In this document: one piece after another, positions 43,973 through 56,210 of the stretch
Numbering within the stretch: position 1 is the first letter of the stretch
Layout of the letters: every line of letters begins with the position of its first letter
DNA from: Aphrocallistes beatrix
Taxonomy: Eukaryota > Porifera > Hexactinellida > Sceptrulophora > Aphrocallistidae
Length of the DNA stretch: 64,000 nucleotides
Direction: 5' to 3'
Assembly: GCA_963281255.1 (NCBI GenBank)
Contig: OY725489.1
Coordinates: 4,774,001-4,838,000 of the forward strand
The notes under the pieces: generated by a model
Databases searched by the model: none
Told to the model about the DNA's origin: nothing
Seen by the model: the letters and a program-made list of their open reading frames with translations, nothing else
Translations under genes and position numbers: made by a program

Positions 43973-44746
43973 CAGGGTGACAATTAAGTTCTGTTACGAG
44001 CTTGATTAGGTATAAAATTTCTTATACTCAAACAATCTTAGTTATTATGGTTTTTAGAGATTGTAATTCGAATAGTTTTAATGATTTTAAAAGATTTTTC
44101 GAGTCTAAGACCTAGAACAGTGTTTTGTATGGTGAATTTTGTGGAGAAAAAATGTGTCCTGGCACGCAGCAAAAAATCGCGAATCAGAACCTACTGTTTT
44201 TCAAATTATCTTTCTAGAGTCTTCAAATTCTAGGAAAAATTAGCTCTCACATTCTCCTCGAACACTCTAAATTTGTAGAATTATAGGATGTTTAGATCAG
44301 TACATATTGAGATCCATTTGGATCAAATTTTTTGGTGATGTGGAAAAAGTGCCATTTTGGGTGATTTTGCAAAATGTACCTAATTTGAACTCGTGAAATA
44401 AGAACTTTATCTCGTTTTTGATAATGAATTCAATGGATTTATGAAATATTTCCATGGTGAATGAAAGGTATCTGGTGCTAAATCGTCATGGGACATCGAT
44501 TGTGAAGACATTTTGTACAGTAGCAATGGGCCCTGATTCGCGATTTTCGTTGCGTGCCAGGACACATTTTTTCTCCACAAAACTCATCATACAAAACACA
44601 GTTCCAGGTCTTAGACTCGAAAAATCTTTTAAAATCATTGATACTATTCGAATTACAATCTCTAAAGACCATAATAACTAAGATTGTTTGAGTATAAGAA
44701 ATTTTATACCTAATCAAGCTCGTAACAGAACTTATTTGTCACCCTG
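43973..44746. mobile_element. Near-perfect foldback element, TA-flanked, 774 bp
   Basis: CAGGGTGACAATTAAGTTCT at the left and AGAACTTATTTGTCACCCTG at the right start arms of about 210 bp (43973-44180 and 44535-44746) that differ at only about a dozen positions by eye. TA flanks at 43971-43972 and 44747-44748. This indicates Tc1/mariner-type mobilisation. The 79-codon minus-strand frame (44478-44717) lies in the right arm, has a mirrored, broken counterpart in the left arm, and has no recognised domain. Confidence 0.92.
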
Positions 44747-44959
44747 TATATGTATATATATATATATATATGCATACCCACATTGATCGATTTTTAATAG
44801 TATGAACAAACACTGTATGTCCTGAAAAACAGATCTTTTTGCTAACATCAGTCTTTCTGCTCTTACTTTACTCAGCAGAACCGAAGTCTTTACTTAGTAG
44901 GATGTTAAGTTATCCTTACAAAAAGGTGATCGGGATTTGAGCTATTTCTTATATCGCTG

Positions 44960-45960
44960 GATAAGACACTGACTCGACTGATACTACCCAAGTTGCTGTG
45001 TTTGTAAGTGAAATCGATGCGAATTTTGATATTACCGAAGAATTCGTAAGTTTCGTTTCACTGAAGGATACTACAAGTACTATTACAGGTGGCAATATAT
45101 TTTAAGCGATAACAAATGTCATAGCTTTCTGAAGCTTAAACCTGGATAATCTTTTTGAGCGACGACAGGTGGTGCTCTAGCTCTATGATCGGAAAAGCGA
45201 GCGGAGCTGTTTATCTGATTGAAGAATAAATCAGAAATGCTGCGATCGAGAGACAATTTATACGGAGATATTGTATCATCCTCCCGAAGCCCTTTGTGCG
45301 AAATGTATTGAGATCCAAGAAGTGATGCATGTAATTATTAGACATCGACTATTTCAGGATCTGTTATAAGAGATTGATAATCAATATGGCGATTTGTTAT
45401 ACTATAGTGAAGTGCGTTAGTTGAGTAGAGGTGCCTTTGAGGAGTCATGGGAGTTTCCTTAAGAATGAACCTTTGTTCATTTCATTACACTGCGTACCAA
45501 TCAACCAATTGATATCTTATGTTATGTAGATTTTATATCTGATCTCAAGGAGCAGTTTGTTTCCCAATTTGCAGATATTGCTAAACATTCTAAGACATTT
45601 AGTAACTTTGCTACTGTATTTGATGTTGACAATTACGATGCCCCAGAAGAACTACAAATGGAGGTGATCGAATTTCAAAGTCAAGTGAGCTCAAATCTAA
45701 TTATCAGGATTTCAATTTACTTGAATTTTTTCTGAAGGCATTTTTTACCTTGTCAGCAATTTCCAAGACTTTTAAAATATGCAAAGTTGCAATACTCTTT
45801 GGAAGTACTTAGGCTTGTGAATAGCTCTTTTAAAAAATGAAATATACCAAGAGGAAGGAAGTTAAGGACCGTTTAAATGATGGGCATTTAGACAACGTGC
45901 TATGATTGTCAACTTCAAACCTGCAGCCAGACATAGGTGAATTATCTAAAGAAGGGCATC
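44960..45960 (+). pseudogene. GTF2IRD2-like hAT transposase, decayed
   Basis: Readable blocks in changing plus-strand frames: DTDSTDTTQVAVFVSEIDAN, FDITEEFVSFVSLKDTT near 44968-45085; HPPEALCAKCIEIQEVMHV near 45280-45335; LFQDLL, EIDNQYGDLLYYSEVR near 45352-45417; QPIDILCYVDFISDLKEQF, VSQFADIAKHSKTFSNFATV near 45500-45625; DAPEELQMEVIEFQS near 45640-45685; and a C-terminal SLMKYTKRKE-like end with LQPDIGELSK near 45920-45950. This succession matches the hAT-type proteins named after GTF2IRD2 (ZBED/FAM200 relatives). The N-terminal BED part is absent and a stretch before the last block is deleted. Stops and frameshifts are frequent. Confidence 0.8.
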
Positions 45961-46042
45961 ATCACCCATCACATTAATATTTACTTATTATAATATGCGT
46001 ACGTACTAATACATACAGTGGATATTATTTTAATTTAATATA

Positions 46043-46260
46043 CAGTGAAGCCCGAGAATTACGTTAACCCTTGGGACCCAAAAAAGTGGCCGTAATTGCG
46101 AAACTTTTTGAAAAAAAGATATTCCATCAACAGTAAACATAAAAATTAGATACGTATTTTAACTAGTATTTATGTAATAGCACATTTGCCAATTGTTATT
46201 AACAAAGCATGCTATTACATAAATACCAGTTAAAATACGCATCTAATTTTGATTGCTTCC
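46043..46260. repeat. Pogo-type MITE end followed by a hairpin
   Basis: CAGTGAAGCCCGAGAATTAC after TA looks like a pogo/Tigger terminus. AAAATTAGATACGTATTTTA at 46142 with CTAGTATTTATGTAATAGCA pairs with the inverted stretch TGCTATTACATAAATACCAG to GCATCTAATTTT at 46209-46250 (arms about 40 bp). No matching right terminus was found. Confidence 0.55.
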
Positions 46261-46639
46261 GAATACCTGAAAAATTTATCGAAATTACATTTATAAGGTA
46301 CGTACTACTATTACAATGTATTGTTATTCTATTGTCAAGAAATTGATTTCGTTTTCAAGCACACACAGTAATTCCCGAATGTAGAGCGACTCTTTCCTGG
46401 GTCATCCCGGCCCTTAACATGCCTCTTGCCTGATTTCTTGTTGCTAAACTAGCTCCTCGGACCATCTAGATAGCTAATTGTCAAACGATTGAGATATTTT
46501 GTAATATAATATACATAAATTTGAATGAACAAATGAAAAGCTATATAATAAAACTTGGATTATTCACTAAATAAATCAAGTTTATGGCTAGTTTAAAAAG
46601 TAATTAGAATCACTACTGTGGGTAGATATTATACATCGT

Positions 46640-48040
46640 TTAGGAGGATATCAATCTTTACGTCCTCTATATATATCTATATGTATGTATATCTATAACG
46701 AATTTATTGAAGAAACTGCCATGCGCAGAAAGTTGATTTTTGGCTGTGTTTAGCTATGGCATCACTAAGTTCTGACATCAGACGAAAATGCGACTCATCA
46801 TCGAATTATGACGGCATTGCCACCTTTTTATAATTAGAAATGTCAGTTTTTCGACTAAACTCAGCCATTTTAGTTAATAGAAGGCTAGAATTTACTAGAA
46901 TGTGTGTATTAATATATCTCAAATATGATACACCATAGCCTCTAAATATAAGGCCATTTACTCGTATTAGCTAGGGATAAAATAAGTCGATAACGATAAT
47001 CGGTACTAAAGTAAATATCGAATAATATGCAATATAGGTCTAAAGAATATATTATCAACATATATCAAGGTGCCCATTTCTGTTGTCCGAATTTAGATTA
47101 GTCATCATACGTTGCGCAATAGCTATACTATAATGAGACAAATTCTGCTGATTTTCAGGGCTGTTTCAAGCAGACTTTTAGCATTATTATTGTACAATTT
47201 TCGTACAGAACCAAGTTCAGGACCAGGTAAGCTAAAATTTTGGAAATTTTCAATGGAATGTTCGTAAATTCAAGCGTTGCATTTTCAGCAATTACGGCTA
47301 CTATCTGAAAAAGCACAGCAGTTCGAAAATCAAATTTGATCTAATATAATAGGAAACACCCTCCTTCCCATAGCTGACAATCCAATTTGTACTTCTAGTT
47401 TGGATGTTTTTAAGTTATTGATGGTTAACGAAATTTGATTGTCTAACTGCTATACTTTTTAAGATATAGCCTTAATTGATGAAAATGGATTTCCATTGTA
47501 ACACTAGAATGTGCCAACCTTCCATTGAAAATTTCCAAAATTTTCGTATTAACTGGTTCTGTACTTGGTTCTGTGCGAAAATCATACACTAATCATACTT
47601 AAAGTGTGCTTAAAATAGTCCAGAAAATCAATGGAATTTGTCTCAAATATAGCTATCCCGCAATAGTTTGATAACTAATCTTAATTCTATCGACCGATAT
47701 GGGCACCTTGATGTCATCATGTTTAGATATATTGCTAATATATTCTTTAGACCTACATATGTACCTATTATTCGATATTTCTTTATTATTGATTATCACT
47801 TTCGACTATATCTTCTCTCTCGTACTATCTGATCCTGGTACTGTGCAGATCGCTCAGTGAAATGGCCTTGTATTTAGAAGCTATGGATACACCATCATAA
47901 AAAATGATAACTCATCACTCTGTTATAATGTTATCAATACTTATCAAAAGTGACAAATTAACAAATTAACAAATTAGCTTGTAATTAATTAATCGCGGAC
48001 ATGAATTTTCGTTAGCCGCGCTCCGCAATGGAAACGTAGT
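46640..48040 (+). repeat. R1 copy split by a palindromic element
   Basis: Left part 46640-46933 (ATCTATAACGAATTTATTGA, AGAAACTGCC; TATGACGGCATTGCCACC; TTAATAGAAGGCTAGAA) and right part 47886-48040 (ATGATAACTCATCACTCTGT to TTAGCCGCGCTCCGCAATGG) are collinear with 40727-41250. The 950 bp between are the foldback at 46934-47885. Confidence 0.8.
46934..47885. mobile_element. Foldback element with 7-9 bp target duplication
   Basis: Termini CATAGCCTCTAAATATAAGG and CCTTGTATTTAGAAGCTATG are inverted, and the whole unit is palindromic (for example AAGGTGCCCATTTC at 47069 with GGGCACCTTG at 47701; TACAGAACCAAGTTCAGG at 47199 with TGGTTCTGTACTTGGTTCTG at 47553). GATACAC, extendable to GATACACCA by counting CA with the flank, stands on both sides (46927 and 47886). 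The uninterrupted target is seen in R1 copy 40727-41250 as a related GATAGACCGAT. A 7-9 bp duplication with long inverted arms recalls foldback/MULE-type elements. Confidence 0.88.
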
Positions 48041-49203
48041 GTACTTGGTTTACTTATTTTGCCTCCTTCCAATTGCCTGTATTTTCTAATATATTTCCTA
48101 TGGTGGATCATAAAAGTTTATGTGTTTAGAAAAATAAAAATCTCGAATGCTATGTAGACATATTCAATGACTCTATTTTTAAAAATTGTATTCTTATTGA
48201 TGATTACCGGTATCTAAACCAAAATAAATAGCTTATTTGAGTATTTTGAATTAATATCTGAATAGTGGAAGTTATAAATATATTTAATCAAGGAAATTAA
48301 TTATTTTCTAACCTGATCCTTTTGAGAATAGTTTGTTGGTCTCCCGGGTGTATAATATATCGAAATAAAAATTATATTTGCGTAATGAATAGAGTTCATT
48401 TCTAAACTAGAATGGTGTGAGATTTGTTAAATGCAAACCGATTTTAAATTCAATTCAATTATCTTAGTCAAATCAATGCAATAAAATTAATTGTTGCAGA
48501 ACTTATGGATCACTGTATTATCTTGTATTCCTATAGTTCCTACAAAAACACTTGGTGTACGAATGGGGAGATCATTTCTTTCCAATAAATCAGGTTAGAT
48601 ATATATTAACCCATTCTATATATCATGCTTCATTTATCTACATAGTAGTTCTCCTCAATTCTTATTGATTCTCTTTTTGCATAACATATTCTAACTATTG
48701 ATGTTATTTGCTGCAAATTGGGGTTAATCTTTTCCTACTGTACACGACATATCAAATATATTCGTGCTTTATTAATGAAGTTAAACTATATAATTCAGCT
48801 TTCACATTGTAATATCTCTACATTATTATATATTCATATATTCTGTTTTTGTAATGTTGACACATTTAGATCGTATTGGCATCAAAAATCGATCTTCTCA
48901 GTCATACAAGTGAAAGAAATATGGGAGCCATAGAGATATTTACCTATGGCATGTATGCATAATTTATACAATATATATTTTGTAAAAATGAATGCCATTA
49001 CAAGTAAAGTCTAATTCATTAAGTTTGAATCCAGTGGCGGCGCTAGAGTGGAAGTGCTAGATAAAACTCGCTTTTTAAATACTTGAAGGTATTTAAAAAG
49101 CTTGTCGGGAACTTCGTGATACAGGATTTATTATTCGTTTCTACTTTTGATATCGAGTAAATTGACAAATGCTTTGTGAACATTGATATTAATAAAATAA
49201 GTG
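48041..49203. other. Gap without recognised gene
   Basis: AT-rich. A solo hAT-type end, CAGTGGCGGCGCTAGAGTGG at 49032, resembles the ends of 10002-10575 and 50756-50949 but has no partner. A 71-codon plus-strand frame at 48718-48933 has no motif. Confidence 0.45.
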
Positions 49204-49360
49204 ATGGACATCCAGCAAGTACTTAAGTACAAGTACAATTACTTCAGAAAAATGTTGGACGTAATTAAGTATAAGTATAAGTACAACGGAAATTGCGAAA
49301 GTACTTATACAAGGACCCAATAAATTTACTTAAGTACAGTTGTACTTAAACCCAACCCTG
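49204..49360. repeat. MITE-like element built from AAGTAC motifs
   Basis: AAGTACTTAAGTACAAGTAC at 49218 and AGTACAGTTGTACTTAAACC, CAACCCTG at the right consist mostly of reiterated AAGTA/GTACTT. The right terminus reads, reversed, CAGGGTTGGGTTTAAGTAC, a common hAT MITE type. The left terminus is less clear. Confidence 0.6.
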
Positions 49361-49592
49361 AATTATACCTCTACTAATTGGCCATGTGACATGTAGAGAG
49401 GAGAATCTTACTTAGTTGACTGTGGCTATTCTACTGAAGTACCAATGTGAATCACATCATGCAAGAGGGCTTACCAGAGCAACTAGATTCCTCTAGTTGT
49501 ATAATTCGAAACCTTCACAATCTCTTGAAAATATTGTCTATTATTTGGTTACGTATTATATTCCAGGTTGGTGCACATCAAGCGATATTATA

Positions 49593-50072
49593 CAGTACCC
49601 GGACAAAAGTATTCGACCACAACGAAAACCTCCATACTAATAGTATTAAAGTGGCTCTATTCGTAAAGTAATATGTACTCAAACTATAAAAAATATTCTT
49701 TTTTTGCTTTCTAATTCGTAATCTACACATTCTAATTACGCATAATTGAGAACCTCGAACTCAATTACTATCTCTCAGGTTTAAAAATATCTACCTTTGA
49801 TACTTAATGCTACTTGTTCCTAGTCACTGCCATTATATATGATGCCGATTAGTGACACAAAGTGGCACAGGTTCATAATTTTTGTATATGTGAATAGGTC
49901 TTTGTGTTGAACTTTTCAAAAATGAGTAATTCGGATGTTTAGTTTTCAAATTTGAAATAAAAAATAGAATATATCTTACAGTTTGAGTACATATTCATTC
50001 ATGAATAGATCCACTTTGATACTATTCGTATGGAGGTTTTCGTGGTGATCGAATACTTTTGTCCTGGTTGTG
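49593..50072. mobile_element. Palindromic GGACAAAAGTATTCG-family MITE, TA-flanked
   Basis: CAGTACCCGGACAAAAGTAT at the left, ATACTTTTGTCCTGGTTGTG at the right, TA at 49591-49592 and 50073-50074. Body is an inverted repeat and collinear with 43342-43962 minus its nested insert. 480 bp. Confidence 0.9.
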
Positions 50073-50079
50073 TACGTGT

Positions 50080-50755
50080 TGTGATGGACCAAAAATCTCT
50101 TTCAATTAATATGTCTCTCAAACACCCTATCTCATGAATACAAAGAGATTGTCCATCATGTTCTTCAAAATAATGCATTTGGGCCTTTTCGGAAAATATA
50201 TTATTGGCTGATAATTTTCGATACGGATGGAGAAATTATACAATTCGGGTTTAAAATTACCAGATAGATGCAACGCTTAGGGTATTTAAACCTTCAAAAT
50301 TAATTTGGGGGTGGCAATTATGTATTTATTATGATTGACTGGACATCCGAGAATCAAGTAACCCTACCCCCAGTTCTTCAAAATTTGAGAGGAGACAAAT
50401 AAAATTCAGTATTATTTCCTCTATTTATTCTCGGATATCCCGTCATACACAACCATTCATTTGCCAAACATAATGTACATGAAGCTTCAGCACAGAAGAT
50501 AACACGATTCCATTGTCTCTTTATATATTTGCCAGTACACTCAATTTTTTATAAAAAATTTCCCCAAGAGAACATACATTTTTCGTTGGAAAATTTAAGA
50601 AATTCAAACGGTTTTAAGGTTTGCTGATTTGTCCGTTTACTAACTTTAAATTTGCATCACTGCGTATTTCTTCATGGCTGTCGTTCCCCATCCTACGACA
50701 GTTCCTGAATTCAGTGACCAGTTTTTCGTGAAGAAGGACCCACTCAGCGTTAATC
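50080..50755. other. Gap without recognised gene
   Basis: No terminus or repeat seen. The 92-codon minus-strand frame 50646-50924 runs through the MITE that follows, so it is not a gene. Confidence 0.4.
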
Positions 50756-50949
50756 TAGTGGCAGCGCTAGCTCTCCGGGACTGATGAGGCTGAACTGGGC
50801 TGGAACTATTTTTGGTGGGGCTGAACGTGTAATTATAAAATTGCACAAAACAATATTGAATGATTACTTTAGTCATACGTGATGGGGTTGATAAATTTTT
50901 TTGATGGGGTACTAGCCCCATCAACCCTCCATCTCTAGCGTCGCCACTG
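50756..50949. mobile_element. CAGTGGCGRCGCTAG hAT MITE with perfect 8-bp duplication
   Basis: TAGTGGCAGCGCTAGCTCTC at the left and TCTAGCGTCGCCACTG at the right are inverted; CGTTAATC flanks both (50748-50755, 50950-50957). The first base is T in place of the expected C. 194 bp; GATGGGG(T/C) boxes are repeated inside. Confidence 0.92.
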
Positions 50950-50957
50950 CGTTAATC

Positions 50958-52240
50958 TTGTACCCAAATCCAAGCTCAAAAAGTGGCCACCATCGCCTTT
51001 CAGTCGCAAAAGTTTCTCTTTGTCATACTGCTTAGGGTTTTGTCTGTTGTGAGTAAGGTATGCAAAGATGTGATAGTTGGAATAAGATGCTACTGTTTCT
51101 GCACTTTCATTTGCTCATTTACTGGGGCAAAAACATTATTTCATCGTGCAAAGATCTACCCAGGTGACCGAAATTAAAGTCACATGTCTGGTATGGATTG
51201 GCCTGTCGATAAATGAGGCAGAACGCGTTTAAACAATTTCTGATTCATGAAGTGTACTCCAGTTTGCCCCCAGAGTGCTGTGATTTTATACTAAGCAACA
51301 ACAGCAGTCTGATTACCTGATAGTCAGCGCACTTTGTAGGTTTGGATTAATTACATCTGCTTGGGATGGAACAGTCCTTAGACTACCTCTAGTTTGGAAG
51401 AGCAAGAGAAAGAAAAACGATAAATTCTACAAATGAATGAGCAAACGTTTGGTGGTGTACAACAGGTGGAGTGGTTCAAAGGAGTTCGTTCCTTTGGTAG
51501 AGAGATACTATGTTTCGACGGATATTATATATGAAGTAGAAGCAAATAGAAATAAATCCATCGCTCTGGATAGACATCGATAGGTTGCTGGCGAGCCAGA
51601 AAAGTAATATAGCATGACATTTGTAAATCCCAAACCTATTTGTATTAGTTCTTGGGGTTTTGACAATATGTTGGAGGTACTAGGCTACTGATCTCTGCTA
51701 AATGGGTGCAAATATGACGTGATTGTATGAAATGTGTGCTCTTGCAAATTCCCGGCTATCGCTAAGAATAAAGATAGTACCACGCTTTACTTTCAGATGG
51801 CATCTTTAATGATTTTATCTAACTAAGGTTCTACAAGAGTGGAGACTCAGTTTACACTTCCAGAGTAATATAATAGAGCATGAAATACAGTGATAATAGC
51901 AAGATCAACAAGGGACCAGGGTCTCCAGTTCCAACTCGCGACACCTGCACCCCTCAAGCAGATATCTTATAATAATGTGTTATAATTTAAAAAAAGCTTT
52001 AGAGAGCGAAATCTAAATTGCAATATTGATGCCCTAATTTCTTAGAATTAACCCGAATTTGCTATTATCAACGCTGCAGCACCAAACCCAAATCATGTGG
52101 TACTCCCTAAAATCGAAATCGCCAAGATCGCCCTTAGAAATAACCCTGGCGCACCCTATTGCCTCAAAATATCTTTGGGATCACATTTCTGTTGATTATT
52201 TCAAAGTTTCTTTACTTTATACGTATCAAATCGACTCCTG
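50958..52240. other. Gap of 1.3 kb, less AT-rich, unidentified
   Basis: Composition is closer to coding than the flanks, and minus-strand frames on both sides of the MITE target (50640-51000) may once have been one frame, but I recognise no domain on either strand. It could be a decayed gene of unknown type. Confidence 0.3.
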
Positions 52241-52363
52241 TAACATCACGAGTGTTATCTTAGCGGCCGATTCAGCGGCGGATTCGCATGCCACGTTCAA
52301 ACATGAATAACTCAGCAAGCATATGTCATGGATGAAATCTAATTACACCATATTTTAAGGGTA

Positions 52364-53630
52364 AGGAAGTAATTGTGCATTTAGATTCTACCGGCTCTAT
52401 TATTAGAAAAATAGACTAACCAAAAGCGTGTTTTTTATTATGCATTGACTATTCGTCACCGTGTGGTCACAACCAGCCCTTTCCTTTAGCTGAAACGATT
52501 AGTTCAGCTCATTCTTCTCCTTAAATATCTTATTGCTTACATAAATGGTCTCTTGACTCAAAAAAGGTCTTAAGTAGAGAAATTAATATTGGCTATGTAG
52601 AGATTGATTATAGCTGGGCCCTTATTCCCAGTGTTTGTAACGCTTTTATTAAATCCGATATTTTCACATATTCGGAGAAATGTTGGAAGTTATTATTTAA
52701 TCAGGAGGAGGTTTGTATTGCAATTCTGCGTTATTTTTCACTTGTTTTTCCGCTCACCTAATTAATGGAATTGCTTTTAATGTGAATAAAAAGTTTAAGT
52801 TATCTAAACCAGTTCGAAAATTGTTTCTTCATACTATAGGATATATGGTAAATTGTACTCAAATGATAAATTTAGATAATGTTTTTTATGGATTTGTGTT
52901 ATGTCTTTTAAAACTGAAATTTCAATAAGAATGTTGAGAAGCATATACAGAATTTAGAATCATTTATTAGTTATAGTAAAAGTTGCGATGATAAAAATGT
53001 TGAACCCGAGGGTAGTAATGATTTGACATCTTTTGTGGAAAATGAGGGTGAAACCTATCGCGATAAATTCCAGTTTGGGAAGCATTTTAACACAATTTAT
53101 GAGAAGTGTAAATCCGAAGTTTTAATCTTGAATGAGAAACCTTGTTTGGAAGCAAACCCTTGTTATAACCCCGAAATTATAGAATATCTACTTACCCATT
53201 ATATGGCTATAATTCCGCTATGGTCAGGCATTATTTTGGGATTTGGTTCCAGTGAATCCGATGCTTACATGAGTCATTAAAGTAATGCAATTGTAGAAAA
53301 TTGGATGCGTATAGTAAAGATAGACATATTAAATTCTCGTACTAGTTTATGACCAGGGGATCTGATAAGAATCATGCATCCTAACATAATTAAAAGACTA
53401 GCAGCTTTTTGCTTTGCTTTTCATCCTAGAGCTAAGAAAGTATTTAAAAGTAATAAACGTAAAAGAGATCCTTCTGAGGAAGAGAATTGTCAGGTGGAAT
53501 GGCAGAGAAGAAGTAAGAAGAACTGTAGTAGCTCTTTAGTTTCTAAATCAATCAGTTTTTCTCAAGTTAGACCATTAGTAAATAATCAAAAGAAAAGAAA
53601 ATTAGATACAAGTAATGATACAAATTAAAC
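52364..53630 (+). pseudogene. DDE transposase of an unclassified, MULE-like family
   Basis: Plus-strand blocks: KEVIVHLDSTGSIIRKID with the first presumed Asp at 52384-52386; FLLCIDYSSPCGHNQPFPLA, ETISSAHSS; KWSLDSKKVLSREINIGYVE; IDYSWALIPSVCNAFIKSD with the second Asp at 52606-52608; SAHLINGIAFNVNKKFK; FQFGKHFNTIYEKCKSE; NPEIIEYLLTHYMAIIPLWS; NAIVENWMRIVKIDIL with the presumed Glu at 53296-53298; then PGDLIRIMHP and a basic Lys/Arg-rich tail (to 53628). I recognise hDATGs, DFSWAL, a C/S-A-H block and (T/N)A.VENWF.IVK from uncharacterised multi-copy animal and fungal proteins. Stops occur, for example after KID and before NAIVENW; two stretches of 85 and 84 codons remain open. The N-terminal DNA-binding region is missing, since the catalytic part begins just inside the TIR. 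Confidence 0.7.
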
Positions 53631-53949
53631 TGAAAAAAAGAAATGTAAAATTGGTGTAGATAAAAATGAAAAAATAAAGCTAAAATTTGTACCTAGGGTA
53701 CGTCAGAGATTTTCTGAATTGAAAAAACGGAGTGACCTTTCTGTTTCACGAATCAGTGATAATATCGACAGTGACGGCTGCCGATATTATTACTGATTCA
53801 GATCTTGTAGAACAAGATATTTACTTCCAAAATTGCCTCCCTTCTGCCCGCCAAATAAAGACTGGCAAAAAAGTATTTTGTAGTAAATGGAATCTTTAGT
53901 TTCTAATTATATTAATTATGAAATCGATCCTCAGTTGGACCAACAAGAT

Positions 53950-54400
53950 CTTAGAGATTGCAAACCTTGTGTTGTTGGAAAAATAGTTGTGTGATGGAAA
54001 TTGTTACTTTCGAACTCTCTCGTTTATCTTTACTGGTTGGTAGTCAGGAAATCTTTAAAATTTACGCACAATTATAGTTAATAACATGTTAGTTAGGTAG
54101 ATTACAAATAGTTGTGACGCTTTTTTAAGGACTAAATATGTTTACCAGCAAAGTAACTACAGAAGTGTGAAGGATTGGGTAAATAAGACAGGGATGGATA
54201 AGAATGGGAAGTGGGCAACGGATTTGGAAGTATTTGCCACGGCGTTACTTTTTGAAACCGATATATGGGTATATTTAGGACCTGGAGGTACACGCTGGGT
54301 TGGATTTTCTGGTAAAGGGAAAAAATTAAATGAATTTCTCGATTGTTCCTCTATATTTAGATTATATCTACGAAATGCCGGCTGTCATTATTAACCTGTT
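53950..54400 (+). pseudogene. OTU-type cysteine protease domain inside the transposon
   Basis: Reading frames give DGNCYFRTLSFIFTG, where D-G-N-C carries the presumed nucleophile Cys at 54002-54004; then an open frame (54167-54394) SVKDWVNKTGMDKNGKWATD, LEVFATALLFETDIWVYLGP, RWVGF and LRNAGCHY, with the presumed catalytic His at 54386-54388. OTU domains (ovarian-tumour deubiquitinase fold) have D-G-x-C, W-G..eL.a.a......i.vy and H-Y-x-P-V at these places. Here HY is followed by TAA where a Glu codon would be expected, then CCTGTT (Pro-Val), so the end is broken by a point stop. A frameshift also separates the two blocks. In cells OTU proteins cleave ubiquitin; why a transposon would carry one is unknown. 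Confidence 0.75.
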
Positions 54401-56210
54401 TTCTCTGTTAATAATATGTATTCCAATCCTTCAATTTTGCTAATTAAATATATTCAACTTCTATATATGACCTTATTTATTTTTGTATCCGTGCTATTGT
54501 TGTCATTGTTATTGTTTTTATTTTGTATTAATGTTGTTTTCTTTTTACTTTTTACCTCTTCATAGCACTAGGTGTTCTTTATCAAATACAATCAACTCAT
54601 TCTCATTTGTTGTCAAAACCTGGAAGTGTAGAGTGCGTCAAAGAATGTACCACACAAATGAAGTTCCTATTTTTCACAAATCAACATAGTCTATTTATAT
54701 ATCAAATATTTGACTTGCCCGAAATTTGGAACCAACAAACATATGGTGATTCGAAAGAAGCATTCCACATTTACGTAAATACACTTCAAATTTCTAACAA
54801 GGGAAATTAGACGATTTATTCACTCAAAATGGAAGTGCATTACAATAACAACACTGTACTTTTTAATTAGCCAATAGCTTAGTCCAGAACCTCAATAGAA
54901 TTGATGTTATTAATGTCAGTTATTTTAAGCTTAATTTCAAAGATGGTAAATTTACGAGTACACTTTATTATTCATTATTTATCAAGAAGACAAAGCCTTA
55001 TGGTAAATATATGTTAAATTCATTATAGTGGAACGAAATTACCTGATAAGTTTATTAGTAAGTTTTTGTTTACTATTAATGCTCGTTATAGTACAATAAT
55101 ATGTCCTAAAGCGAATAATAAAAATATTAAAATCGAGAGCGATTCCAATTTCTATTTTGTCATTATGACGCCCATGATATTGAGAAGTTCTTGCCTTATC
55201 CTGTGTAATTGTGAAGCTGGAAATCTGTTTTCCATTGCTTGAATTTTATGTTATCAGTGTATGACAGGGCTGTCGAAACCCTATCTCCTCGGGCAGCCAC
55301 ATTCCATGATTGGTATCGTGGGACGCAATATAAATGTAGATTCAGAAGTTAATAGAAAATAATATGGTAATTATTTCTCAAATGATTAATAAAATAGCAA
55401 CATTTTTTAAATATATCAGTCAGTGAACTGAGGACAAGATTATCTAATTATCTTTCTTCAACTCGTCTAGACACTGTTTGGTGAGAGATTAAGGGATTTT
55501 CTCAAGACTGTTTGCAATGCCTGTCTCGGAAATCCATTCACCTGCATATTTTGTATACCCTTCTCGTGAGGCGGTTTGGTAGTGGCTACGGATATTATTA
55601 CCTTGTATGCGGATAATACCAGCACAAATCAAACATTGGGGTTTTCTATTATCATACCTGACAACCCCTTTAGATCATTCCGTATGAAATGATTATAGAA
55701 TAATCATCTTAACATTTTTATTTGTGAATAATAAATTTTCGTCTGTACTTACTTTTATACATATACACAACATTTAGGATGGAATCAATTAAAAAAAGGA
55801 GGAATATTTAATTAATTATGAATCGACCATGGATTATGCATCGATTGTGTAAAAACAAATTAAGTGACATTTATCAAGAGCGTAGAAAATTATGGATAAA
55901 TAGCTAAGTTTGTCTGAATAACGTCCTAGTTGGATACCTGTATGAGTTTATGCCTACTACCAAACTAGTAAATACAAATTTTGTCCCCTGCCATTCAGTC
56001 ACTTTTATGAATTTAGTCTCGAAAATGGATACCAGGGGTGCACCAAAGCTCATCTTCTTGTGTTTAAAATGGCTAATTGCTAGCCTTCATACTTACTGAG
56101 TTAGTCCACCAGATACGCGACATGGACTAAAATTGTCACTGCTTACTCATCATGGGGGATATTAAAATTTCACATATCAAATATGAATGCACCAATGCTC
56201 CTCTACACAA
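54400..56210 (+). other. Remaining interior of the OTU transposon
   Basis: Plus-strand frames (54607-54810; a further open stretch near 55020-55200 reading LPDKFISKFLFTINARYS) may belong to an extra gene, but show no known motif. CAGGGCTGTCGAAACCCT at 55265 and CAGGGGTGCACC at 56033 look like hAT MITE ends without partners. Confidence 0.35.

Noticed and set aside
44478..44717. 79-codon minus-strand open frame in the foldback as a transposase
   Set aside because: No helix-turn-helix or D..D motif can be seen, and the frame lies wholly within an inverted arm whose mirror copy is broken.
50646..50924. 92-codon minus-strand open frame as a host gene
   Set aside because: It crosses the boundary of a 194-bp hAT MITE with perfect target duplication, so the frame is a product of the insertion.
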